The position numbers and the translations under genes were made by a program. From Geopseudomonas aromaticivorans (GTDB lineage: Bacteria; Pseudomonadota; Gammaproteobacteria; Pseudomonadales; Pseudomonadaceae), in the NCBI RefSeq assembly GCF_019097855.1, contig NZ_JAHRGL010000040.1, forward strand, positions 186,001 to 250,000: 64,000 nt of DNA, read 5' to 3'. This document shows positions 56,067 through 64,000 of this stretch, piece after piece. The first letter of the stretch is position 1; each line of letters opens with the position of its first letter. The notes below the pieces were generated by a model. The model did not search any database. It was not told the DNA's origin and saw only the letters and a list, made by a program, of their open reading frames with translations.

Positions 56067-56866
56067 CGCGGGATGGTCACCAGCTGGGGGGCGGGCAGCG
56101 GCGAAGCCGCCAGGGGGCGGTCGAGCTGTTCGTTGGCGTACAGGGCGTCCAGCGCCTCCTGGGTAACCTCATGGGCCGGCAGGTCGAAGGCGATGCGCCC
56201 GTCGCGCACGCCGATGATGCGCGAAAAGTGCGCCAGCGCCAGCTCCACCGCATGCAGGCTGGCCAGCAGGGTGACGCCGCGGGATTCCGCCTCACGGGTC
56301 AGCACGCCGAGGGTGTGGCTGGCCAGTACCGGGTCCATGGCCGACACCGGCTCGTCGGCCAGCAGCAACTCGGCCTGCTGGTACAGCACGCGGGCGATGC
56401 CGACGCGCTGCAGCTGGCCGCCAGAGAGCTGGTCGCAGCGCTCGAACAGTTGCTCGGCCAGATCCAGGCGCGCCAGGGCATCGCGGGCACCGGCCGCATC
56501 GAGCGGGTGCAGCAGGTTGAGCAGGCCTTTCCACAGCGGCCACTGGCCGAGGCGGCCGGCGCTTACCGCCGTGACCACCCGTTGGCGCGGCGGCAGGGGC
56601 GGGCTCTGGTGAACCAGTCCGAGGCGGCTGCGCAGACGTTTGCGCGCGCCCGCAGCGAGTTGCCAGGGCTCGCTGCCGAGCAGTTCCAGGCGGCCTTCTG
56701 AGGGCTGCAGGCTGGTGGCCAGCAGGCGCAGCAGGGTGGTCTTGCCGGCGCCGGACGGGCCGATGATGGCCAGCCGCTCGCCGCGGCTGACCGTCAGATC
56801 GACTTCCTGCAGGGCGCGCCGACCGTTGGCGTGGGTCAGGCCCACGCCGGTCAGGCGCACGGTCAC
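56060..56866 (-). CDS. PhnC-like ABC transporter ATP-binding protein
   Basis: A 268-residue ABC ATPase of the PhnC type. Walker [10 protein letters not shown] is at residues 36-44, the Q-loop is [11 protein letters not shown], the signature [15 protein letters not shown] is near 148, and Walker [14 protein letters not shown] is followed by the H-loop SLHAVELA. The GTG start at 56866 shares bases with the stop of the binding-protein gene (GTGA). It energises the two PhnE-like permeases downstream. Confidence 0.92.
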   Translation of the reverse strand: MTVRLTGVGLTHANGRRALQEVDLTVSRGERLAIIGPSGAGKTTLLRLLATSLQPSEGRLELLGSEPWQLAAGARKRLRSRLGLVHQSPPLPPRQRVVTAVSAGRLGQWPLWKGLLNLLHPLDAAGARDALARLDLAEQLFERCDQLSGGQLQRVGIARVLYQQAELLLADEPVSAMDPVLASHTLGVLTREAESRGVTLLASLHAVELALAHFSRIIGVRDGRIAFDLPAHEVTQEALDALYANEQLDRPLAASPLPAPQLVTIPRC

Positions 56867-57714
56867 TTCAGCAGGCCGGCGGCGCGGGCGGCCTCCTCGA
56901 TACCGGTGTAGTTTTCCGGCTTGGTCTCGATGAAGCGGCTGGCGGCCTGCAGGTCGAGGATCGCCTTGTGTTCCGGATTGGCCGGGTCGAGGGCGAGGAA
57001 CGCCTTCTTGATCTTCGCGGTCAGCTCGGGAGCGAGGGTGCCGCGCACGGTCCAGTTGTAGTCGTAGTAGGTTGGGGTGGTGGCGAACACGTGCACCTTG
57101 GCGGTGTCGACCTTGCCGGCGGCGACCAGCTTGTCCCACACCGAGGCGTTCAGCACGCCGGCGTCGACCTTGCCGGCCTGGACCCAGGCGACGGTGGCGT
57201 CGTGGGCGCCGGAGAAGGCCACGCGGGAGAAGAACTGCTCGGGCACGATGCCGTCCTTCTGCATGAAGTAGCGCGGCATCAGGCTGCCGGAGGTGGAGGA
57301 CACCGAGCCAAAGGCGAAGGTCTTGCCCTTGAGGTCCTGTAGCGACTTCACGTTGGCGTCGGCGCTGATGAACTTGCTGGTGAACTTCTCGTCCTGTTCG
57401 CGCTGCACCAGCGGGATGGCGCTGCCGGTCTTCAGGCGGGTTTGCACGAAGGTGAAGCCGCCCAGCCAGGCCAGGTCGACGCGATCGGCGGCGATGCCCT
57501 CGACCACCGCGGCGTAGTCGGACACCGGGACGAACTGTACCGGCATGCCCAGCTCCTTCTCTAGGTAGGCACCCAGCGGCTTGAACTTGCGCTGCAGTTC
57601 GGTGGGGGCCTCGTCGGGGATGGCGGAAACCTTGAGGACATCGGCGGCCTGCGCGGCCAGGGCGGAAACGGACAGGCCAATAGCGGCGGCGAGCGCCAGG
57701 GTGCGCTTGAGCAT
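56863..57714 (-). CDS. PhnD-like periplasmic binding protein, putative selenate type
   Basis: A 283-residue periplasmic binding protein: signal peptide [20 protein letters not shown] followed by the phosphate/phosphite/phosphonate-binding fold. The mature start [20 protein letters not shown] and [16 protein letters not shown] resemble the group annotated as putative selenate ABC transporter binding proteins rather than true PhnD. The ligand is therefore uncertain: selenate, phosphonate or another oxyanion. GGAG precedes ATG 57714. It is the first gene of a four-gene operon and divergent from the reductase at 57836. Confidence 0.85.
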   Translation of the reverse strand: MLKRTLALAAAIGLSVSALAAQAADVLKVSAIPDEAPTELQRKFKPLGAYLEKELGMPVQFVPVSDYAAVVEGIAADRVDLAWLGGFTFVQTRLKTGSAIPLVQREQDEKFTSKFISADANVKSLQDLKGKTFAFGSVSSTSGSLMPRYFMQKDGIVPEQFFSRVAFSGAHDATVAWVQAGKVDAGVLNASVWDKLVAAGKVDTAKVHVFATTPTYYDYNWTVRGTLAPELTAKIKKAFLALDPANPEHKAILDLQAASRFIETKPENYTGIEEAARAAGLLK

Positions 57715-57835
57715 GGGAGTTCTCCGGTTCAATAGCGGAAAAAGCGAATGTGAGTATAGGGCTGCGCTGGTCGGATGTTGGTACGGCGACCCTAGGGTTA
57801 AGATGGCGGGCACCTTATACCCACTGGAGCCCGCC

Positions 57836-58726
57836 ATGTCGACCCTGCCTTCCCTTGCCTTCGCCGGTATCGGCCTGATGGGCCTGCCGATGAGTCGCCG
57901 CCTGCTGGCTGCCGGTTTTCCCCTGAGCGTGTGGAATCGCAACCCGGCCAAGTGCGAGCCGCTGGTGGATGCCGGCGCGCAGGTGGTGGTGCGCCCCGGC
58001 GATCTGTGCCTGGAGGCCGACATCGTCATGCTCTGCCTGGCCGACACCGCGGCGGTGCGCGCGGTGGTATTCGGCCCCGGCGGCATCGTCGAACAAGGCC
58101 TGCCGGGTCAGCTGCTGGTGGATTTCTCCAGCTGCGAGCCGGCGGCTACTCGCGAGATGGCCATTGAGCTGGAGGAGCGCTGCGGCATGCGCTGGGTGGA
58201 TGCGCCGGTGTCCGGCGGCACCCCCGGCGCCGAGGCTGGCAGCCTGGCGATCATGGCTGGCGGCGCGGCGGACGACATCGAGCGCCTGCGACCGATCCTC
58301 GCCCACCTGGGCCAGCGCCTGACGCGGATGGGCGAGGTCGGCGCCGGCCAGGTGACCAAGGTGTGCAACCAGATGATCGTCGCCTGCAACGCGCTGGTGA
58401 TCGCCGAGGTGGTGGCGTTGGCCGAGCAGGCCGGGGTGGACGCCAGCCTGCTGGCGCCGGCGCTGTACGGCGGCTTCGCCGACTCCAAGCCGCTGCAGAT
58501 CCTCGCCCCGCAGATGGCCGAGAGCCGTTTCGAGCCGGTCAAGTGGCACGTGCGTACCCTGCTCAAGGATCTCGATACCGCGGTCAAGCTGTCCCGCGAG
58601 CAGGGTTCGGCCACGCCGATGAGCGGCCTGGCTGCGCAGCTGATGCGCCTGCACGGTAGCCAGGGCAATCTCGAACGCGATCCGGCCACGCTGGTCGAGC
58701 TGTTCCGTCAGGAGGGCGAGGCATGA
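57836..58726 (+). CDS. NAD(P)-dependent 3-hydroxyisobutyrate dehydrogenase-family oxidoreductase
   Basis: A 296-residue beta-hydroxyacid dehydrogenase (HIBADH/GarR/GlxR type). The dinucleotide motif FAGIGLMGLPMSRRLL is at residues 8-23. The substrate signature DAPVSGGTPGAEAGSLAIM and the catalytic-lysine block GAGQVTKVCNQMIVACN are intact. The neighbouring isomerase suggests a tartronate-semialdehyde or related three/four-carbon sugar-acid route. Its stop overlaps the isomerase start (ATGA). Substrate is inferred only. Confidence 0.88.
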   Translation: MSTLPSLAFAGIGLMGLPMSRRLLAAGFPLSVWNRNPAKCEPLVDAGAQVVVRPGDLCLEADIVMLCLADTAAVRAVVFGPGGIVEQGLPGQLLVDFSSCEPAATREMAIELEERCGMRWVDAPVSGGTPGAEAGSLAIMAGGAADDIERLRPILAHLGQRLTRMGEVGAGQVTKVCNQMIVACNALVIAEVVALAEQAGVDASLLAPALYGGFADSKPLQILAPQMAESRFEPVKWHVRTLLKDLDTAVKLSREQGSATPMSGLAAQLMRLHGSQGNLERDPATLVELFRQEGEA

Positions 58727-59505
58727 AACTCTGCGCCAACCTGTCGATGTTGTTCAGCGAGTTGCTGCTGCTCGAGCGCATCCAGGCCGCGGCGGAGGCC
58801 GGGTTCTCTGGGGTGGAGATCCAGTTTCCCTACGAGGTGGCGGCCGCCGAACTGCAGGACGCGCTGGAGAAAGCCGGCATGCCGCTGGTGTTGATCAACT
58901 TGCCGGCCGGCGATCTGATGACTGGCGGCCCCGGCCTGGCGGCGGTGCCGCAGCGCCAGGGCGAATTCGACGCCGCCCTGGCGCAAGCACTGGCCTATGC
59001 CCAAGTGGTGCGTCCGGCGTGCGTCAACGTGCTGCCGGGGCGGTTGGCCGAGGGCCTTGATCGCGCGGCGGCATTGGCGACCCTGGCGGCCAACCTGCGT
59101 CGCGCCGCCGAGGCTTTCGCTCCGCTGGGCATCCGCGTGCTGGCTGAGGCGATCAACCCGCTGGACATGCCGGGCTTCCTGGTCAACACGCCGCAGCATT
59201 TGCTGGCGCTGATCGCGGCGGTGGACCACCCCAACTTCGCTGCCCAGCTCGACTTCTACCACATGGCCCGCCAGGGGCTGGACCTGCCGGCCTGCATCGC
59301 CGCGCTGGCCGGGCACATCGGCCATGTGCAGTTCGCCGACTGTCCGGGGCGCGGTGCGCCGGGAACGGGTAGTGTGGATTTCCCCGCCGCGCTGGCAGCG
59401 TTGACGACGAGCGGCTACGCCGGCTGGCTGGGTGCCGAGTACCGGCCGGGGGAGACGGGCTGCGCGGCCAGCCTGAGCTGGCTGGTCGAGTGGCGTTCGC
59501 GGTGA
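58723..59505 (+). CDS. Hydroxypyruvate isomerase-family TIM-barrel protein
   Basis: A 260-residue AP endonuclease 2-like TIM barrel of the Hyi/OtnI family. It starts MKLCANLSMLFSELLLLERI; GFSGVEIQFPYE, LAEAINPLDMPGF, LDFYHMARQG and LGAEYRPG supply the usual metal-ligand Glu/Asp/His residues. Likely reactions are hydroxypyruvate to tartronate semialdehyde or 2-oxo-tetronate isomerisation. It is translationally coupled to the reductase, which would reduce the aldehyde product to glycerate. Confidence 0.88.
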   Translation: MKLCANLSMLFSELLLLERIQAAAEAGFSGVEIQFPYEVAAAELQDALEKAGMPLVLINLPAGDLMTGGPGLAAVPQRQGEFDAALAQALAYAQVVRPACVNVLPGRLAEGLDRAAALATLAANLRRAAEAFAPLGIRVLAEAINPLDMPGFLVNTPQHLLALIAAVDHPNFAAQLDFYHMARQGLDLPACIAALAGHIGHVQFADCPGRGAPGTGSVDFPAALAALTTSGYAGWLGAEYRPGETGCAASLSWLVEWRSR

Positions 59506-59509
59506 GCGT

Positions 59510-59571
59510 GTAGGGTGCGCCGTGCGCACCATCCATCCGCAGAGGCTCAAGGTGCGCATGGCGCACCCTAC
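59510..59571. repeat. Extragenic inverted repeat, GTAGGGTGCGCC family
   Basis: Arms 59510-59530 and 59551-59571 are near-perfect complements around a 20-base loop. The left arm is identical to that at 3652-3672. Confidence 0.8.
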
Positions 59572-59591
59572 GGGAAAGCGTGATCCCGATG

Positions 59592-59615
59592 GCTACCACG
59601 CTCTGGCGTGGCAGC
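59592..59615. repeat. REP-like hairpin, CCACGC family
   Basis: GCTACCACGC / GCGTGGCAGC with one mismatch and a TCTG loop, related to the hairpin at 3607-3630. As at that locus, the two repeat families lie within 50 bp of each other, here in the opposite order. Confidence 0.6.
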
Positions 59616-59694
59616 CCCGCCAGCGGGACGCTCCGCGTCTCGGGGGCAGTGCGCCGCGGCGCGTCCCACCGGTTACCCTGCAATCGATGAATAG

Positions 59695-59730
59695 AAAAAG
59701 GCCGTGCGGGGTGTCCCGACACGGCCTTTT
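59695..59730. terminator. Terminator of rapA
   Basis: AAAAAGGCCGTG / CACGGCCTTTT with an inner CGGG-GTGT-CCCG stem. On the minus strand it lies 57 bases after the rapA stop and ends in a T-run. Confidence 0.88.
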
Positions 59731-59786
59731 CATTGCCTCGCCAACTCCCAGGCGGGCGCGCGGGAGTCGGCGCGGGCGTGGCGTGT

Positions 59787-62636
59787 TTAACCCGCCACCA
59801 GCACCCGGATGGCTTCCAGGCGCAGCGAGGCCTTGCCCAGCAGGGCTTGTCCCTGTTCGCGGCGCTGGCGCAGGCTGTCCAGCTCGCTCTCGCGCACGCT
59901 GGGGTTGACCGCGCGCAGGGCTTCCAGGCGTGCCAGTTCTTCCTCGAGTTCGGCGGCGAAGCGGCGGCTGGCCTCGGCCACGCGTTCGGCGTGGCGCGGG
60001 GCGATCTTGCCTTCGCCGCTGCCGATCAGCTTGGCCAGCACGTCGCGCTGGGCCTGGACGAACTTGTTGGCGCTGGCGCGCGGCACGCTTTCCAGCTGGT
60101 CGTGCAGGGTCTCGAAGCTGACGCGGGAGGCCAGGTCGTTGCCGTTGGCGTCGAGCAGGCAGCGCAGCGCCGCCGGCGGCAGGTAGCGGCCGAGCTGCAG
60201 GGCGCGCGGCGCCACCACTTCGCTGATGTAGAGCAGCTCGAGCAGCACGGTGCCGGGTTTCAGCGCCTTGTTCTTGATCAGCGCCACCGAGGTGTTGCCC
60301 ATGGTGCCGGAAATCACCAGGTCCATGCCGCCCTGCACCATCGGGTGCTCCCAGGTGAGGAACTGCATGTCCTCGCGGACCAGCGCCTGGTTGCGGTCGT
60401 AGGTGACGGTGACGCCCTCGTCGTCGCCCAGCGGGAAGCCGGCGTCGAGCATCTTCTCGCTGGGCTTGAGGATCAGCGCGTTTTCCGAATGGTCTTCGCT
60501 GTCGATGCCGAATGCGTTGAACAGCGCCTCCATGTAGATCGGCAGGGCGAACTCGTCATCCTGCTCGAGGATCGCCTCGACCAGCGCCTCGCCCTCGCCG
60601 GCGCCACCGGAGTTGAGCTCCAGCAGGCGGTCGCGGCCGCTGTGCAGCTCGGCCTCCAGGCTTTCGCGGGCCGCCTGGCCCTCGCCCAGCAGCTGGCTCC
60701 ACTCCTCGTCGTCACCGCCTTCGAGCAGCGGCAGCAGGCGCGGGCCGAACTGGTGCTGCAGGGCGTTGCCGGTCGGGCAGGTATTGAGGAAGGCATTCAG
60801 CGCCTGGTGGTACCACTGGAACAGGCGCTCCTGGGCGCTGGTTTCCAGGTAGGGCACGTGCAGCTGGATGGTGTGCTGCTGGCCGATGCGGTCGAGACGG
60901 CCGATGCGCTGCTCGAGCAGGTCCGGGTGGGCCGGCAGGTCGAACAGCACCAGGTGGTGGGCGAACTGGAAGTTGCGGCCCTCGCTGCCGATCTCCGAGC
61001 AGATCAGCACCTGCGCGCCGAATTCCTCGTCGGCGAAGTAGGCGGCGGCGCGGTCGCGCTCGAGGATGCTCATCCCCTCGTGGAACACCGTGGCCGGTGT
61101 GCCGGCGCGCACGCGCAGGCCTTCCTCGAGGTCCATCGCGGTCTCGGCATGGGCGCAGATCACCAGCACCTTGACCTTCTTGAGCATCTTCAGGGTGTCG
61201 ATCAGCCACTCGACGCGCGGGTCGATGCGCCACCAGCGCTGGCTGTCGTCGGCGGCGTCGTCCAGTTGCGCCTGGTAGCCGACTTCCGGATACAGGTCGG
61301 CATGCTCGCCGACCGGCAGTTCCAGGTACTCCGCGGGGTTGGCCAGCGGGTAGGCGTGCAGCTCGCGCTCGGGGAAGCCCTGCACGGCGGCGCGGGTGTT
61401 GCGCAGCAGCACGCGGCCGGTGCCATGGCGGTCGAGCAGCTCGCGGATCAGCCGCGCGCGGGCCTCCTCGTTGCCGCCCTCGACGTCGGCCAGCAGGTCG
61501 TCGCCCTCGTTGCCGAGGAAGCCGTGAATCGCCGCGCGCGCCCCGGCGGACAGCTTGCCGTGGTCGAGCAGCTCCTGCACCGCCGCCGCCACGGGCTGGT
61601 ACTGCGCGCTTTCGGCGCGGAAGGCTTCCAGATCGTGGAAACGGTCGGGGTCGAGCAGGCGCAGGCGGGCGAAATGGCTTTCCAGGCCGAGCTGCTCGGG
61701 GGTGGCGGTGAGCAGCAGCACGCCGGGGATGTTGGCCGCCAGCTCCTCGACCAGCCGGTATTCGGCGCTGGCCTGCTCCGGGTGCCAGACCAGGTGGTGC
61801 GCCTCGTCGACCACCAGCAGGTCCCACTCGGCCTCCAGCACGGCCTGCTGGGCACGCTCGTCGTCACGCAGCCAGTCGAGGGCGACCAGCGCCAGCTGGC
61901 AGTCCTCGAACGGGTTGTCGGCATCGCTCTCGATGAAGCGCTCGGCGTCGAACAGGGCGACCTGCAGGTTGAAGCGGCGGCGCATCTCCACCAGCCACTG
62001 ATACTGCAGGTTTTCCGGCACCAGGATCAGCGCGCGGCGGGCGCGGCCGCTGAGCAGCTGGCGATGCAGGATCAGGCCGGCCTCGATGGTCTTGCCCAGA
62101 CCCACCTCGTCGGCCAGCAGCACGCGCGGGCTGGCGCGGTCGGCCACTTCGCGGGCGATGTGCAGCTGGTGGGCGATTGGCTGGGCGCGGGCGCCGGCTA
62201 GGCCCCACAGCGGCGACTGCAGCAGGCGGCTGGCGTGTTCGAGGCTCTGGTAGCGCAGGGCGAACCAGCTCATCGGGTCGATCTGTCCGGCGAACAGACG
62301 GTCGCTGGCCAGACGGAACTGGATGAAGTTGGACAGCTGGGTTTCCGGCAGGGTGCAGCTTTCGTGCTGGGCGTTGAGGCCGCGGTAGACCAGCAGGCCG
62401 TCGACGTCCTCGACTTCCTGCACGGTCAGCTTCCAGCCTTCGAAGTGGGTGATCTCGTCGCCCGGCGAGAAGCGCACGCGGGTCAGCGGGGCGTTGCGCA
62501 GTGCGTATTGCCGGGTATCGCCGGTCGCCGGATAGAGGACGGTGAGCAAGCGGCCGTCCTGCGCGAGGATGGTTCCCAGCCCCAGTTCCGCCTCGCTGTC
62601 ACTGATCCAGCGTTGCCCCGGTTGATACTGCGCCAT
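59787..62636 (-). CDS. rapA: RNA polymerase-associated ATPase RapA
   Basis: RapA (HepA) is the Swi2/Snf2 ATPase that recycles RNA polymerase stalled in post-termination complexes. It is 949 residues. N-terminal Tudor-like domains occupy about 1-110, the helicase N-lobe carries [10 protein letters not shown] (DEVGLGKT at 176-183) and DEAH (279-282), and the C-lobe has motifs V/VI ([29 protein letters not shown]). A RapA-specific C-terminal region completes it. The start is [21 protein letters not shown]. It is divergent from the small gene at 62827. Confidence 0.97.
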   Translation of the reverse strand: MAQYQPGQRWISDSEAELGLGTILAQDGRLLTVLYPATGDTRQYALRNAPLTRVRFSPGDEITHFEGWKLTVQEVEDVDGLLVYRGLNAQHESCTLPETQLSNFIQFRLASDRLFAGQIDPMSWFALRYQSLEHASRLLQSPLWGLAGARAQPIAHQLHIAREVADRASPRVLLADEVGLGKTIEAGLILHRQLLSGRARRALILVPENLQYQWLVEMRRRFNLQVALFDAERFIESDADNPFEDCQLALVALDWLRDDERAQQAVLEAEWDLLVVDEAHHLVWHPEQASAEYRLVEELAANIPGVLLLTATPEQLGLESHFARLRLLDPDRFHDLEAFRAESAQYQPVAAAVQELLDHGKLSAGARAAIHGFLGNEGDDLLADVEGGNEEARARLIRELLDRHGTGRVLLRNTRAAVQGFPERELHAYPLANPAEYLELPVGEHADLYPEVGYQAQLDDAADDSQRWWRIDPRVEWLIDTLKMLKKVKVLVICAHAETAMDLEEGLRVRAGTPATVFHEGMSILERDRAAAYFADEEFGAQVLICSEIGSEGRNFQFAHHLVLFDLPAHPDLLEQRIGRLDRIGQQHTIQLHVPYLETSAQERLFQWYHQALNAFLNTCPTGNALQHQFGPRLLPLLEGGDDEEWSQLLGEGQAARESLEAELHSGRDRLLELNSGGAGEGEALVEAILEQDDEFALPIYMEALFNAFGIDSEDHSENALILKPSEKMLDAGFPLGDDEGVTVTYDRNQALVREDMQFLTWEHPMVQGGMDLVISGTMGNTSVALIKNKALKPGTVLLELLYISEVVAPRALQLGRYLPPAALRCLLDANGNDLASRVSFETLHDQLESVPRASANKFVQAQRDVLAKLIGSGEGKIAPRHAERVAEASRRFAAELEEELARLEALRAVNPSVRESELDSLRQRREQGQALLGKASLRLEAIRVLVAG

Positions 62637-62826
62637 GCATGACTCCAGACACGAAAATAAAGTGCCTATGTTAGCGGAAGGTCGCCAGGCAGGCCAAAGA
62701 CAAGCGCCGCCGGTGCGTGGCGATCGTCGGGGTGGGGCTGGTCACTGACGCCGCCCGCCCCCATCATTGCCAGATATCCGGAGCGTCGACTTCCGCCCGT
62801 TTCGCCCGCTGCCAAGGAGCGCCGCC

Positions 62827-62985
62827 ATGAGTGACGACACCCTGATCGACTTTGCCGCCGAGCGCGAGCGGCGCATCCACGACCTGCACGAGAAGCGTCT
62901 GCAGGACGTGCGCCTGGCCTTCGAGCAGGTGCTGCCGCTGTCGGCCAGAAAGAAGAAGGCCAAGGGCAAGCCGAAAAAGCGCTAG
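62827..62985 (+). CDS. Small Lys-rich hypothetical protein
   Basis: A 52-residue protein starting MSDDTLIDFAAERERRIHDL. It has a predicted amphipathic helix (about residues 9-36) and a very basic C-terminus (ARKKKAKGKPKKR). AAGGAGC lies 6 bases before ATG 62827, a strong ribosome site that supports real translation. I do not recognise a family; the tail suggests nucleic-acid binding. It is divergent from rapA. Confidence 0.65.
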   Translation: MSDDTLIDFAAERERRIHDLHEKRLQDVRLAFEQVLPLSARKKKAKGKPKKR

Positions 62986-63171
62986 TCCGAGCATTCGTTC
63001 CCGCCTGACGGCCTGGCGCCGATGGCTCCCGCCTGGCTGCCGGCCGGGTGATTTTCCCGTCCTGCCCCCTTCCCGCCCTCGTGGCGCAGCGCTGGCGCTC
63101 GCCCGGCCTGTGGCTTCCGTTGATCTGCGTCAGGGTTTGCCTGCCTTCACTCCCCAGGGCGTCGGTGCCTG

Positions 63172-63212
63172 TTGATCCCGGTCAATTTCCCCCGGTCATG
63201 CATGGGTATTCT
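63172..63212 (+). promoter_or_regulatory. ANR/FNR-controlled promoter upstream of the CcoM-like gene
   Basis: TTGAT-CCCG-GTCAA (63172-63185) matches the ANR/FNR palindrome. A -10 TATTCT at 63207-63212 would place transcription start near 63220, putting the site centre at about -41.5, the class II activator position. A second, 13/14 match, TTGATCTGCGTCAG, lies at 63120-63133. Confidence 0.7.
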
Positions 63213-63250
63213 GGCTTCAACAGCAGCAAAGACGCACGTGGAGACAAGCC

Positions 63251-63370
63251 ATGTTTATGGACGAGGTAGTAGTCGCAGGCATCATCATCGTCGTTCTGAC
63301 AGCGGCGTTTCTGGGTGGGTTTGGATATTTCGTCTGGAAGGATTCGCAGAAGGGCAAGAAGCCGCACTGA
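63251..63370 (+). CDS. ccoM: CcoM-like single-pass membrane microprotein (cbb3 oxidase)
   Basis: A 39-residue protein, MFMDEVVVAGIIIVVLTAAF followed by LGGFGYFVWKDSQKGKKPH. One transmembrane helix (about residues 6-30) is followed by FVWKDSQK and a basic tail, resembling CcoM, the small subunit found in cbb3 cytochrome c oxidase of P. stutzeri. Only a poor RBS (GAGACAAGCC) precedes the ATG. The upstream ANR site and -10 fit microaerobic expression, and a terminator follows. The identity rests on remembered similarity, so it needs a search. Confidence 0.65.
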   Translation: MFMDEVVVAGIIIVVLTAAFLGGFGYFVWKDSQKGKKPH

Positions 63371-63402
63371 TCCTTCCCGACTCACGAGCACGCAAGGCAA
63401 TT

Positions 63403-63429
63403 GGGGCGACTTCGGTCGCCCGTTTTTTT
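63403..63429 (+). terminator. Terminator of the CcoM-like gene
   Basis: GGGCGAC / GTCGCCC with a TTCG loop and T7 after one G, 33 bases past the stop. Confidence 0.92.
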
Positions 63430-63441
63430 GTCTGCAGAAAA

Positions 63442-63489
63442 GCCCCAAAGCACAACGCCCACGATTTCGTGGGCGTTGTGCTTTGGGGC
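63442..63489 (-). terminator. Long perfect palindrome, terminator of the phaJ-like gene
   Basis: Arms 63442-63464 and 63467-63489 are perfect 23-bp complements separated by TT. On the minus strand the hairpin begins 11 bases after the stop of the hydratase gene and is followed by TTTTCTG, so it can end that transcript. Confidence 0.75.
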
Positions 63490-63499
63490 GGCGCAGGTT

Positions 63500-63970
63500 T
63501 CAGCCGACGCTGATCGGCGGCAGCTCGGTCAGGGCGATGCGCAGCTTGTCCTGCGGGGCCATGACCTCGGCTTCGCCATCCACCACGGACTTGCCCTGCT
63601 GGTTGAGCACGCGGGTGGCGATGCGCACGCGGTTCTTCGGCAGCTTCTCCAGCACTTCCAGCTCCACGGTCAACTGATCGCCGAGCTTCATCGGACGGGT
63701 GAAGCGCAGGTTTTGGCCGAGGTAGATGGTGCCCGGACCCGGCAGGGTGCAGGCGATGGCCGCGCTGATCAGCGCACCGGTGAGCATGCCGTGGGCGATG
63801 CGCTCCTTGAACTGGGTCGCGGCGGCGTACTCGGCATCCAGGTGCACCGGGTTGCGGTCGCCGGACACTTCGGCGAACAGCTGGATGTCGCGTTCTTCCA
63901 CAGTGCGCTGGTAGCTGGCCTTCTGGCCGACCTGCAGTTCATCGTAGGGGGTGTTTTCTACCAGACTCAT
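63500..63970 (-). CDS. phaJ: (R)-specific enoyl-CoA hydratase, PhaJ/MaoC family
   Basis: A 156-residue hot-dog-fold MaoC-like hydratase, closely resembling P. aeruginosa PhaJ1. That enzyme turns 2-enoyl-CoA from beta-oxidation into (R)-3-hydroxyacyl-CoA for polyhydroxyalkanoate synthesis. The hydratase-2 motif is FAEVSGDRNPVHLD with catalytic D38 and H43. AAGGAGC lies 7 bases before ATG 63970. No other PHA gene is in the window, so the pathway link is inferred. Confidence 0.9.
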   Translation of the reverse strand: MSLVENTPYDELQVGQKASYQRTVEERDIQLFAEVSGDRNPVHLDAEYAAATQFKERIAHGMLTGALISAAIACTLPGPGTIYLGQNLRFTRPMKLGDQLTVELEVLEKLPKNRVRIATRVLNQQGKSVVDGEAEVMAPQDKLRIALTELPPISVG

Positions 63971-64000
63971 GCGCGCTCCTTGGGTTTGCATGGCTATACG

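Overview
The window is ordinary chromosomal DNA from a high-GC gammaproteobacterium, almost certainly a Pseudomonas-group species. I infer this from characteristic proteins (TyrA-AroA fusion, PurT, MupP, methylthioadenosine deaminase, PhaJ1-like hydratase) and from gene order. From memory, nearly all of 1-30574 follows the P. aeruginosa block that runs xseA, guaBA, tadA, mltF, purL, purT, ffh, rpsP-rimM-trmD-rplS, xerD, dsbC, hom, thrC. The stretch 37624-53920 follows another block: yciK, mupP, ubiG, MTA deaminase, mtnA, gyrA, serC, pheA, hisC, tyrA-aroA, cmk, rpsA. Coding density is high. I see no prophage, insertion sequence, CRISPR array, tRNA or rRNA.

Region 1 (1-30574) is mostly housekeeping: DNA repair (xseA), purine synthesis (guaB, guaA, purL, purT), tRNA and ribosome maturation (tadA, rimM, trmD), ribosomal proteins (rpsP, rplS), SRP (ffh), murein turnover (an M23 peptidase, mltF, an L,D-transpeptidase), chromosome dimer resolution (xerD), disulfide isomerisation (dsbC) and threonine synthesis (hom, thrC). 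Several small or poorly known genes lie between them. The corB-position gene beside ffh lacks its usual membrane domain.

Region 2 (30575-37623) starts with a 412-bp non-coding stretch. It carries five DnaA-box-like 9-mers, an AT-rich core and a near-consensus IHF site. Then come rmuC, an MgtC/DUF4010 membrane protein and a large SSF-PAS-kinase-receiver hybrid sensor. This region appears to join the two conserved blocks.

Region 3 (37624-53920) holds envelope and quinone genes (mupP, ubiG), methionine salvage (MTA deaminase and mtnA), gyrA, and one tightly packed aromatic/serine/histidine run (serC-pheA-hisC-tyrA::aroA-cmk-rpsA) with repeated start/stop overlaps. ihfB, which normally follows rpsA, is not there.

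Region 4 (53921-64000) is more variable. It contains a DUF2288 gene, a four-gene PhnCDE-type ABC importer that looks like the putative selenate subgroup, a divergent reductase/isomerase pair, rapA, two very small genes and a PhaJ-like hydratase. One small gene (63251-63370, 39 residues) looks like the cbb3 oxidase subunit CcoM. It sits behind a well-placed ANR/FNR site.

The most interesting items are the DnaA-box/IHF cluster downstream of thrC, the ANR-controlled CcoM-like microprotein, the DUF21-less CorB and the selenate-type importer. None is proven to be a new system from sequence alone.
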